Origin: Streptosporangiaceae bacterium
Lineage (GTDB): Bacteria > Actinomycetota > Actinomycetes > Streptosporangiales > Streptosporangiaceae
Assembly: GCA_030045215.1 (NCBI GenBank)
Contig: JASIBJ010000363.1
Span: 1 to 7,430, forward strand
DNA length: 7,430 bases
Reading direction: 5' to 3'
Shown here: piece after piece, positions 1 through 5,941 of the stretch
Layout: each line of letters starts with the position of its first letter
Position numbering within the stretch: the stretch's first letter is position 1
Program-made: the position numbers and the translations under genes
The notes under the pieces: model-generated
Databases searched by the model: none
What the model saw: the letters and a program-made list of their open reading frames with translations, nothing else
What the model was told of the DNA's origin: nothing

Positions 1-31
1 CACGGGCGATGCCGGGGCCGCGCCGTGCTGA
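1..31 (+). CDS. C-terminal tail of an upstream gene (partial, tentative)
   Basis: One frame from base 2 reads TGDAGAAPC and stops at TGA 29-31. This overlaps the GTG start of the methyltransferase (25-27) by a few bases. Such stop/start overlaps are usual between coupled genes in actinomycetes, so this is probably the end of an upstream operon member. Only nine codons are visible and no family can be named. The frame of the methyltransferase itself is also open to the left edge, so the alternative is that the methyltransferase starts outside the window. Confidence 0.3.
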   Translation, partial: TGDAGAAPC

Positions 32-810
32 CCGTGGACTTCGGCCGACTGCCGATCCGGCCCGGCGCACGCGTACTCGATCTCGGGTGCGGCGCCGGCC
101 GGCACGCGTTCGAGGCCGCCCGGCGGGGGGCGCTGGTGATCGCGCTCGACACAGATCGCAAGGAACTCGACCAGGTCGCGGCGGTCGCGGCGGCGATGGA
201 CGAGGCCGGAGAGATTCCGGCGGGAGCGTCCATCCGTACCGCGGCCGGTGACGCCACCGCCATGCCGTTCGAGGACGGCGCGTTCGATGTAGTGATCGCT
301 TCCGAGGTGATGGAGCACATCCGGGCTGACCAGGCCGCGATGGGCGAGGTGGCCCGCGTCCTGCGACCAGGTGGCACGGCCGCGGTCACGGTACCGGCTT
401 GGCTCCCTGAGCGGATCTGCTGGCTGCTTTCTGACGATTACCACAACGTGCCGGGCGGGCATGTGCGCATCTTCACTCAGCACGAGCTGCAGACCAAGCT
501 CGGCGTGGCCGGGCTGCTGGTGGGCGGGCACCATCGCGCTCACTCGCTGCACTCGCCGTACTGGTGGCTCAAGTGCGCGGTCGGCGTGCAGAACGACGGT
601 AACCCGCTCGTCAGCGCCTATCACAAGCTGCTGGTCTGGGACATCATGCGCAAGCCCGTCGCCACCCAGCTGGCCGACCGGGCACTCAACCCGCTGGTCG
701 GCAAGAGCCTGGTGGTCTACGCCAGCAAGCCGCTGGCGGCAGCGCGGGCACCAGCCGACGAACGTGACGGACTCGCCGCGGCGCCGGAGCGGGCGCATGC
801 TGCAGCCTGA
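25..810 (+). CDS. Class I SAM-dependent methyltransferase
   Basis: Predicted cytoplasmic S-adenosylmethionine-dependent methyltransferase of 261 residues with a Rossmann fold; the substrate is unknown. The SAM-binding motif I is clear (VLDLGCGAGRH, about residues 17-27), followed by the acidic residue D42 that ends strand beta-2 (VIALD), a GDA motif near residue 75, the post-motif FDVVIASEVMEHI (87-99) and a VLRPGG turn. The C-terminal 120 residues are rich in His, Trp and Tyr (for example HSPYWWLK) and probably form the substrate lid. The GTG at 25 is chosen because it gives the short N-terminus MLTVDFGRL that I recall from actinobacterial relatives. No good Shine-Dalgarno precedes it, and the frame stays open to the window edge. 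The gene overlaps the following cyclase-like gene by 14 bp, so the two are almost surely co-transcribed. Family confidence is high; the acceptor cannot be inferred. Confidence 0.88.
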   Translation: MLTVDFGRLPIRPGARVLDLGCGAGRHAFEAARRGALVIALDTDRKELDQVAAVAAAMDEAGEIPAGASIRTAAGDATAMPFEDGAFDVVIASEVMEHIRADQAAMGEVARVLRPGGTAAVTVPAWLPERICWLLSDDYHNVPGGHVRIFTQHELQTKLGVAGLLVGGHHRAHSLHSPYWWLKCAVGVQNDGNPLVSAYHKLLVWDIMRKPVATQLADRALNPLVGKSLVVYASKPLAAARAPADERDGLAAAPERAHAAA

Positions 811-1912
811 TCCGGTGGCTGGCCCCGTCAAGATCGACACCGTCGGTGGCCTGGTCCCCGAGGTGGCCGGGATCCTCACGGCCGACCAGATGCTCGCCAC
901 TGGCCACAGCATCGCCGCTGATCAGCAGCGCAGCGGCGCCATCGGCTGGCCCGACGGCCACGTCGATGCCTGGAACCACGTCGAATGCGCGATGGCGCTC
1001 ACTACCTGCGGCCTGCACGCGCAGGCGCACCGGGCATACGCCTGGCTAGCGGCGACGCAGCAGCCGGACGGGTCCTGGCCGGTGCGATCGGCCGGAGGCG
1101 CCGACACCGAGCGGACCGCCGAGAGCAATCACGCCGCGTACCCGGCCGTCGGCGTCTGGCACGAGCTGCTGGTCACCGGCGATGAGGACTTCGCCACCCG
1201 GATGTGGCCGGTCGTCCGCGGCGGCATCGAGTTCGCGCTCGGGCTGCAGACTGCCCGCGGCGAGATCATCTGGCGGAGGCTGGCCGACGGCTCACCCGAT
1301 AGCTACGCGCTGCTGACCGGCAATGCCAGCATGTATTCCAGCCTGCGCTGCGCAATCGCGCTGGCCGACCGGGTCGGCGACCCGCAGCCGGACTGGGAAC
1401 TGGCCGCAACCTTGCTCGGCCACGCCGTGGCCTGCCACAGCGATGTATTCGCCGACAAGAGCCGCTTCTCGATGGACTGGTACTACCCGGTACTGGCCGG
1501 GCCGGTTCGCGGCTCGGGGGCCGAGCGGCGGCTGAATGCGGGCTGGGACACCTACCTCGTGCCGGGCATCGGCGTACGCTGCGTCAGCGACGAGCCGTGG
1601 GTCACCGGGGCAGAAACCTGTGAGCTCGCCATAGCGCTGGAAGCCGTCGGGGACCGGAACACGGCCCTGGAGTTGTTCGAGCAGATCCAGTTCTTGCGCG
1701 ACCCGGCCGGGGCCTACTGGACCGGCTGGCAGTTCGAGAACCGCAAGCACTTCCCGCACGAGCGGAGCGCCTACACCGCCGCGGCGGTGGTGCTGGCCGC
1801 CGACGCGCTGTCAGGCAGCACCGGTGCGGCCGGCCTCTTCCGCGACGTCGGCGCCGGGCCGTCGGTGCTGGCCGCAGCCGACCGTGCCGCCTGCGGGTGC
1901 GCGGCCGACTGA
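797..1912 (+). CDS. Prenyltransferase/squalene-cyclase-like alpha/alpha-barrel protein
   Basis: Predicted soluble protein of 371 residues, probably an alpha/alpha toroid of the kind shared by terpenoid cyclases, prenyltransferase beta subunits and six-hairpin glycosidases. Databases commonly label such proteins 'prenyltransferase', but the activity is unproven. Visible motifs are DGHVDAWNHVE (53-63), a single QW-like repeat QQPDGSW (88-94), ESNHAAYPAVGVWHELL, a WDTYLVPGIG segment and a conserved-looking end GWQFENRKHFPHERSAYTA. I see no DxDD acid motif of class II cyclases, so squalene or hopene cyclisation is not supported; a glycan-binding or hydrolase role is an alternative. ATG 797 is chosen because GGAG lies at 786-789, 7 nt upstream, and the start overlaps the methyltransferase end by 14 bp (stop/start coupling). 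The open frame upstream of 797 is a shadow of the methyltransferase. The pairing suggests both enzymes act on the same unknown lipid, polyprenyl or glycan product. Confidence 0.75.
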   Translation: MLQPDPVAGPVKIDTVGGLVPEVAGILTADQMLATGHSIAADQQRSGAIGWPDGHVDAWNHVECAMALTTCGLHAQAHRAYAWLAATQQPDGSWPVRSAGGADTERTAESNHAAYPAVGVWHELLVTGDEDFATRMWPVVRGGIEFALGLQTARGEIIWRRLADGSPDSYALLTGNASMYSSLRCAIALADRVGDPQPDWELAATLLGHAVACHSDVFADKSRFSMDWYYPVLAGPVRGSGAERRLNAGWDTYLVPGIGVRCVSDEPWVTGAETCELAIALEAVGDRNTALELFEQIQFLRDPAGAYWTGWQFENRKHFPHERSAYTAAAVVLAADALSGSTGAAGLFRDVGAGPSVLAAADRAACGCAAD

Positions 1913-1924
1913 CTCGGCCGACGC
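1899..1924. terminator. GC-rich hairpin over the stop codon, likely bidirectional terminator
   Basis: GCGCGGCCGA (1899-1908) pairs with TCGGCCG-A-CGC (1914-1924), giving ten base pairs with one bulged A and a five-base loop, CTGAC, that contains most of the TGA stop (1910-1912) of the cyclase-like gene. It sits between two converging genes and starts about 12 bases past the stop of the minus-strand methyltransferase. There is no T tract on either side, as is common for actinobacterial terminators. Termination is inferred from position and structure. Confidence 0.5.
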
Positions 1925-1935
1925 GCGCGCCTCGA

Positions 1936-2691
<756 letters not shown>

Positions 2692-2693
2692 TT

Positions 2694-2885
2694 ATGAAGG
2701 TGCTAGTCGACTACGACGCGTGCGAGGCGAACGCGATCTGCGCCGGCCTCGTGCCCGAGGTGTTTGAGGTCGATGACGACGACAACCTGAACATCCTGGT
2801 CGACCAGATCCCCGAACGGCTCATCGAAGGCGTGCGGCACGCCGTACGGTCGTGCCCCAAGGCGGCGCTCCGCCTGGAGGAGTAG
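2694..2885 (+). CDS. Small [3Fe-4S]-type ferredoxin (P450-partner family)
   Basis: Predicted soluble one-electron carrier of 63 residues. It has exactly three cysteines in the pattern C10-x5-C16 ... C54-P55 (CEANAIC near the N-terminus, SCPKAAL near the C-terminus). The position of the second cluster cysteine in [4Fe-4S] ferredoxins is N13, so a [3Fe-4S] cluster, or a [4Fe-4S] cluster with a non-Cys ligand, is expected. This is the family that commonly donates electrons to cytochromes P450 in actinomycetes. The body PEVFEVDDDDNLNIL is strongly acidic, typical of a docking surface. No P450 or ferredoxin reductase is in the window, so the partner must lie elsewhere. The length is normal for the family. 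The gene is monocistronic here, divergent from the methyltransferase at 1936-2574 and convergent with mntP. A tandem duplication covers its stop codon. Confidence 0.92.
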   Translation: MKVLVDYDACEANAICAGLVPEVFEVDDDDNLNILVDQIPERLIEGVRHAVRSCPKAALRLEE

Positions 2886-2919
2886 CCGAAGATCTGCCTT
2901 GAGGAGTAGCCGAAGACCG
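2872..2919 (+). repeat. 24-bp tandem duplication spanning the ferredoxin stop codon
   Basis: Two adjacent 24-base units (2872-2895 and 2896-2919) differ at three positions. The shared core GAGGAGTAGCCGAAGA includes the TAG stop (2883-2885) and repeats as TAG 2907-2909. The period is eight codons, so both stops are in the same frame and the second unit would read PKICLEE-stop if the first stop were lost. Confidence 0.85.
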
Positions 2920-2998
2920 GTCCGGCCGGCGCTGACGCTGACGGGACGTGGGGACCGGACGCCGCGTACTTCGTGCGCGAGCTGGCAGGTAGGGCGCG

Positions 2999-3544
2999 CT
3001 AACTGAGCACGCCCGCGGCGATTGCGATGCCCACCGAGATCAGCAGCGCGCCCGCAAGCTGCTCGCCGCGCCCCCCGGCCCGGCGGCCGATCCGTGCCCC
3101 CAGCTCGAGACCGGCGAGCGCCAGGGTCACGCTGACCAGGCCGATGATCAGCGCGCCCTCAATGATCGAGACGTGGTAGCTGCCCAGGGCGAAGCCCACG
3201 ACCAGGTTGTCCAGGCTGAGCGCCAAGCCAATCAGAATCAGCCGTCCCGGCCTGGCCGCGCTTGCGCCGATGCCATCCGACCCACCGCGCAGCGACATGA
3301 CCATGCCGTATCCGCCCACCAGGATCAGGAGCGCGGCCGCGGTCCAGCGGCCGGCCGAGCCAATCGTCCCTGCGAGCTGCTCGCCGATCGCGAGCCCGGC
3401 AACCGGCATGCCGGCCTCGCACACCCCGAAGACAAGGCTTACCCGCAGCCGCATTCGGGTATCGACGCCGGTGACGCCGAACGCGGCCGACGCGGCGAAG
3501 TTGTCGAGCCCTACCGCCGCAGCCACCAGGAATAGGGCCAGCAT
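2999..3544 (-). CDS. mntP: MntP-like manganese/metal efflux membrane protein
   Basis: Predicted inner-membrane exporter of 181 residues, close to the usual MntP length, made almost wholly of hydrophobic helices (about six). The two halves carry matching signatures: GLDNFAASAAFG (12-23) and SLDNLVVGFALG (110-121). This is the internal duplication of the family, with the acidic residues D14 and D112 kept within the membrane. VFGVCEAGMP (38-47) keeps the family's Glu in the next helix (E43). MntP proteins export Mn(II) and protect against manganese excess; the exact metal here is inferred. ATG 3544 is chosen because a TANNNT element stands 6 nt before it, giving a leaderless mRNA. GTG 3550, two codons upstream, is the alternative. 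The open frame extending back to 3874 is a shadow of the GntR gene. The gene lies 76 bp downstream of gntR on the same strand, so it may be read both from its own promoter and through gntR. Confidence 0.85.
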   Translation of the reverse strand: MLALFLVAAAVGLDNFAASAAFGVTGVDTRMRLRVSLVFGVCEAGMPVAGLAIGEQLAGTIGSAGRWTAAALLILVGGYGMVMSLRGGSDGIGASAARPGRLILIGLALSLDNLVVGFALGSYHVSIIEGALIIGLVSVTLALAGLELGARIGRRAGGRGEQLAGALLISVGIAIAAGVLS

Positions 3545-3550
3545 GCGCAC

Positions 3551-3556
3551 AAGGTA
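3551..3556 (-). promoter_or_regulatory. -10 element of mntP, spaced for a leaderless transcript
   Basis: On the minus strand TACCTT (TANNNT form) is followed by six bases and then ATG 3544. That places the expected transcription start at or next to the A of the start codon. No Shine-Dalgarno is present before ATG 3544, which fits leaderless translation. No good -35 is seen at 17-18 nt; that position falls at the edge of the palindrome 3559-3578. Confidence 0.5.
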
Positions 3557-3558
3557 GC

Positions 3559-3578
3559 CGATCGCCCGCGGGCGATCG
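3559..3578. promoter_or_regulatory. 20-bp perfect palindrome in the mntP promoter, candidate operator
   Basis: CGATCGCCCGCGGGCGATCG reads the same on both strands and has no spacer. It lies two bases behind the proposed -10 of mntP and fills the spacer and -35 region, the classic position for a repressor site. With no loop it would make a poor terminator for gntR (stop at 3621), although an intermolecular or strained hairpin cannot be excluded. Candidate binders are the adjacent GntR regulator or a metal-responsive regulator encoded elsewhere; neither is shown by the sequence. Confidence 0.5.
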
Positions 3579-3620
3579 ACGTTAGCCGGAGGCCGCGGCG
3601 GGGTAACGAGGTCCGGGTAC

Positions 3621-4388
3621 TCAGACTTCTCGGTAGGCCGCGGGAATCGTGCCTTCCACGTGCAGCAGCCGGACCCGGTCCCCGCGGTAGACGTAGCTGG
3701 TGAGCCGGATCGGCCGGTCGGCGCTGTATGAGGTTCTGTTGACGACCACGACAGGGGTCCCGCTCGGGAGTTGGAAGAAAGCGAACTCCCGCCCGTCGGG
3801 CATCCTTGAGCCGATCTCGTCCACGAATCCCTGCTGCCGATGACCGAGCTCGGCCAGCATGCGGATGCTGCCACCCTCGAGCGGGCCTGCCTGCTGCAGC
3901 GCGGTGCCGCCGACCAGGTCGGTGGGGTAATACGAGTTGATCAGCTGCCAGGGGACATCTCCGATGTAGTACTGGGAGTGCCTGATCACGACCGGGTCGC
4001 CGGCCCGGATCCCGAGTTTCTCCGCCACGTCCGGGTCGGCCTGCCCGGTCTCGACCACGAGCCTGGCCATCTCGGACTCGTCGGCGGCTGGGCTGACCAC
4101 GGGCAGCCCGGCCGACGCATGCTGCTCGTCTGGCGGAGCCTTGACCCTGGACAGCAGGGCGGTGAACGGCTTGGCGGGCTCGTGCACGAAGGTGCCGAGG
4201 CCCTGGCGGCTCTCCACGAGTCCCTGATTGGTCAGCAGCGCGATCGCCAGCCGGGCCGTGTTGCGGGACGCGTCGTACTGGGCGGCAAGATCAGGCTCAC
4301 TCGGCAGGCGCTGGCCAGGGGCTAGCGCTCCGCTGCCGATCTGGGCCCGAAGCTGGTCAGCAATCTGCTGGTACTTGGGCTGAGCCAT
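3621..4388 (-). CDS. GntR-family transcriptional regulator (HutC/UTRA type)
   Basis: Predicted cytoplasmic DNA-binding regulator of 255 residues, normal length for the HutC subfamily. Residues 5-68 form the GntR winged helix-turn-helix: YQQIADQLRAQI, then PGQRLPSEPDLAAQY with the recognition helix ASRNTARLAIALL (40-52) and the wing QGLGTFV (62-68). From about residue 100 to the end is a UTRA effector-binding domain, with GDPVVIRHSQYYIGDVPWQLINSYYP and the C-terminal strands TPVVVVNRTSYSADRPIRLTSYVYRGDRVRL. Such regulators usually release DNA on binding a small carbohydrate, amino acid or histidine-like ligand; the ligand here is unknown. The start at 4388 is supported by GAGG 6 nt upstream (minus strand, 4395-4398). 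Its own promoter region contains two short inverted repeats, suggesting autoregulation. Neighbours are mntP downstream and the divergent small membrane protein, either of which may be its target. Confidence 0.9.
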   Translation of the reverse strand: MAQPKYQQIADQLRAQIGSGALAPGQRLPSEPDLAAQYDASRNTARLAIALLTNQGLVESRQGLGTFVHEPAKPFTALLSRVKAPPDEQHASAGLPVVSPAADESEMARLVVETGQADPDVAEKLGIRAGDPVVIRHSQYYIGDVPWQLINSYYPTDLVGGTALQQAGPLEGGSIRMLAELGHRQQGFVDEIGSRMPDGREFAFFQLPSGTPVVVVNRTSYSADRPIRLTSYVYRGDRVRLLHVEGTIPAAYREV

Positions 4389-4408
4389 TGTGCGCCTCGC
4401 TCCGTCTC

Positions 4409-4436
4409 ACTACATAGGGAAGGATTACCTGTCCAA
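4409..4436 (-). promoter_or_regulatory. Possible gntR promoter
   Basis: On the minus strand TTGGAC (4436-4431) is separated by 16 bases from TGTAGT (4414-4409), in the AT-richer stretch before gntR. The -10 match is imperfect; overlapping alternatives such as TATGTA exist with poorer spacing. It would leave a leader of about 15 nt or slightly more, with GAGG as ribosome-binding site. Confidence 0.25.
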
Positions 4437-4438
4437 CT

Positions 4439-4468
4439 TGTTTCAAACAGCCAACTCATTGGTATGAG
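4439..4468. promoter_or_regulatory. Two short inverted repeats in the gntR/small-gene divergent region
   Basis: TGTTT-C-AAACA (4439-4449) and CTCAT-TGGT-ATGAG (4455-4468) stand side by side just upstream of the proposed gntR -35, within a locally AT-rich patch in an otherwise very GC-rich region. Short AT-containing dyads near the gene's own start are typical operators of GntR regulators. Binding is inferred, and which dyad matters is not determined. Confidence 0.4.
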
Positions 4469-4563
4469 CTGTATGGGTGGTAGTGGGAGCGTAACGCGGA
4501 CCATCCGGGCGGCGGCGGATCAACTCGCCGGCGTGAGCACCGCGTTCGGGGAAGGCGCACCAA

Positions 4564-4827
4564 ATGATCATCTTGTTAGTAATTGCCGCCGCGATCGTCG
4601 CCGGCGTACCGCTGGTGGCGGTGGTACTGGTCACGATCGCGAGCCTGCGCGAAGACGCCGGCCGCACGCTGACCAGCCGCGCCCCGAACTGGATCGACGC
4701 AGCCGCTCGCCGTCTGCTCAGCTTTCAGACAGGCAGGCCCCCGCGTCGAGGCGTCAAGCGGGGGCCCCGGCGGCGCCCGGCGGGCAAAGAGGAGGCCACC
4801 CGGCCGTTGACCGGTCCGCGGGCCTAG
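4564..4827 (+). CDS. Small single-span membrane protein, unknown function
   Basis: Hypothetical protein of 87 residues. Residues 2-27 (IILLVIAAAIVAGVPLVAVVLVTIAS) form one hydrophobic helix with a conserved-looking GVPLVAVVL core and no cleavable signal peptidase site. It is followed by LREDAGRTL and a long Arg/Lys/Pro-rich tail that would stay in the cytoplasm by the positive-inside rule. I recall similar short proteins, with a helix then a S-x-REDxxxTL stretch, in actinomycetes, without known function. ATG 4564 is supported by GAAGG (4551-4555), 8 nt upstream. The gene is divergent from gntR and shares its upstream region, so it may be under the same control. The basic, disordered tail past residue 60 could contact nucleic acid or acidic lipids, but this is only compositional. 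Confidence 0.65.
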   Translation: MIILLVIAAAIVAGVPLVAVVLVTIASLREDAGRTLTSRAPNWIDAAARRLLSFQTGRPPRRGVKRGPRRRPAGKEEATRPLTGPRA

Positions 4828-4879
4828 CCACGGGGCGCTGCCCGGGCACAGGGGTGGCAGGCTAGCGCGCGACCAGCCG

Positions 4880-4907
4880 GCCGGCTGCCGGCCCACAGGC
4901 AGCCGGC
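4880..4907. terminator. Strong hairpin downstream of the small membrane protein
   Basis: GCCGGCTGCC (4880-4889) pairs perfectly with GGCAGCCGGC (4898-4907) around an eight-base loop, 52 nt past the stop at 4827. It has no T tract. A weaker stem, GCCAC (4827-4831)/GTGGC (4854-4858), and a competing CTAGCC (4824-4829)/GGCTAG (4860-4865) pairing lie in between. Terminator is the simplest reading. Confidence 0.45.
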
Positions 4908-5016
4908 ATGGTCGGCATAGGCAGGTTCATACAACGACCCTGGATTATGCGGGGAACGAGGTGTGTCCGGGGCTGAGCCGGCCGCCCGCGCCAGCCGGCA
5001 CGGCCACGTCCATAGG

Positions 5017-5030
5017 GTGGGCCGGCCCAC
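5017..5030. promoter_or_regulatory. 14-bp perfect palindrome upstream of the nitrilase-like gene
   Basis: GTGGGCCGGCCCAC is self-complementary and ends about 40 bp before the proposed -10 at 5072-5077. Its right half, GCCGGCCCAC, also occurs at 4887-4896. It may be an upstream regulatory site, but in sequence this GC-rich short palindromes of G and C are not rare. The rest of 4828-5083 shows no credible gene. Confidence 0.25.
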
Positions 5031-5071
5031 GGTCGCCCGAAGGCTAGCTGTGGCCCGGCGAGAATACGGGC

Positions 5072-5077
5072 TACCCT
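5072..5077 (+). promoter_or_regulatory. -10 element of the nitrilase-like gene, leaderless spacing
   Basis: TACCCT (TANNNT) is followed by six bases (GCGATC) and then ATG 5084, with no Shine-Dalgarno in the preceding 20 bases. This places transcription start at the initiation codon. No convincing -35 is visible at 17-18 nt. The arrangement is the same as at mntP. Confidence 0.5.
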
Positions 5078-5083
5078 GCGATC

Positions 5084-5938
5084 ATGCGCGTTGCCCTCTG
5101 CCAGATCCCGATCAGTTCGACGCCCGAGGTAAACCTGGACCGCGTCCGGGCCGCGGTAACCGAGGCGGCCGCGAGCGGCGCCCGGCTCGCGGTGTTTCCC
5201 GAGGGAACCCACATCCGGTTCTCGGCCGACCTGCGCGCCGCGGCCGAGCCGCTCGACGGGCCGTTCTGCCGCGGCCTGTCTGACATCGCGAGGTCAGCGG
5301 GCGTCGCGGTGGTCGCGGGAGTCTTCGAGGCGGCACCGGACGGCCGGGCCTACAACACGGCCGTCGGCTTCGACACCGATGGCCGACTGGCGGCCGCGTA
5401 CCGGAAGATCCACCTCTTCGACGCCCTTGGGCACCGCGAATCTGACAACGTGGCGCCCGGCTCGGCGCCGGTTGTCGCCGAGCTAGCCGGCCTTCGGGTC
5501 GGCTTCCTCACCTGCTACGACGTCAGGTTCCCCGAGCTGGCCAGGGCTCTGGCCGCGAGCGGATCGGAACTGCTGGTGATTCCCGCGGCGTGGGCCAGCG
5601 GAACGTTCAAGGAAGAGCACTGGGTAACGCTGGTACGAGCGCGGGCGATCGAGAACACGATCTGGGTCGCGGCCGCGGGTCAGGTGCCCGACGAGGCCGA
5701 GCCCGCCACCCGCGCACCAACCGGCGTCGGCCGCAGCATGCTCGTCGACCCGATGGGAGTCGTCCGACTGGACCTCGGCCCGGCCGCCGCGATCGCGACC
5801 AGCGACGTTGAGACGCACTACACCGACTCCGTCCGCGGCATCCTGCCGTCACTGGCGAACCGGCGCGAGGATGTCTTCCCGACCGGGCGGGTGCTCGCTG
5901 CCACGACGGTCGCGGCAGAGGCGGTCCGGCCCGGCTAG
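5084..5938 (+). CDS. Carbon-nitrogen hydrolase (nitrilase superfamily amidase)
   Basis: Predicted cytoplasmic amidohydrolase of 284 residues, normal for the single-domain Nit/omega-amidase branch. The Glu-Lys-Cys triad is complete: E40 in AVFPEGTH, K108 in YRKIHLFD and C144 in LTCYDVRFPE; the second conserved Glu is E119. The order VALCQIP (3-9), PEGT, AGVFE, RKIHLFD, CYDVRFPEL and IPAAWASG is that of family members that hydrolyse omega-amides such as deaminated glutathione or alpha-ketoglutaramate. Hydrolysis of another linear amide or carbamoyl compound is equally possible, since specificity cannot be read from sequence. FPEGTHIRF differs slightly from the more common FPEAxxxRF. ATG 5084 is favoured by the TACCCT element 6 nt upstream. 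It is probably monocistronic, and its stop is 3 bp from that of the converging dedA-like gene. Confidence 0.9.
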   Translation: MRVALCQIPISSTPEVNLDRVRAAVTEAAASGARLAVFPEGTHIRFSADLRAAAEPLDGPFCRGLSDIARSAGVAVVAGVFEAAPDGRAYNTAVGFDTDGRLAAAYRKIHLFDALGHRESDNVAPGSAPVVAELAGLRVGFLTCYDVRFPELARALAASGSELLVIPAAWASGTFKEEHWVTLVRARAIENTIWVAAAGQVPDEAEPATRAPTGVGRSMLVDPMGVVRLDLGPAAAIATSDVETHYTDSVRGILPSLANRREDVFPTGRVLAATTVAAEAVRPG

Positions 5939-5941
5939 AAC

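Noticed and set aside
371..796. Upstream extension of the cyclase-like frame inside the methyltransferase gene
   Set aside because: The translation is Arg/Ser/Pro-rich shadow sequence, while the overlapping methyltransferase frame has full family motifs; a good Shine-Dalgarno precedes ATG 797.
2917..2958. Possible terminator stem CCGGTCC/GGACCGG after the ferredoxin
   Set aside because: Only seven pairs around a 28-base loop with no T tract; too weak to annotate in sequence this GC-rich.
2886..3002. Continuation of the ferredoxin frame after the stops (ending YFVRELAGRAR)
   Set aside because: It has no start codon or ribosome site and is separated by two TAG stops. It may be a decayed tail, but nothing supports a gene.
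3545..3620. Manganese riboswitch (yybP-ykoY) upstream of mntP
   Set aside because: The gap to gntR is only 76 bp, half of it taken up by the -10 element and palindrome, and I do not see the conserved riboswitch core.
3545..3874. N-terminal extension of mntP by 110 residues
   Set aside because: It overlaps the end of gntR in another frame, has low-complexity Ser/Thr/Gly composition, and the MntP family starts directly with the hydrophobic helix at 3544.
4908..4976. 22-codon reading frame starting ATG 4908 between the small membrane gene and the nitrilase-like gene
   Set aside because: No Shine-Dalgarno, it starts at the edge of a hairpin, and the composition is not protein-like.
4824..5212. 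Minus-strand open frames across the 4828-5083 intergenic region
   Set aside because: Arg/Pro/Gly-rich translations typical of antisense frames in high-GC DNA, without ribosome sites or recognisable domains.
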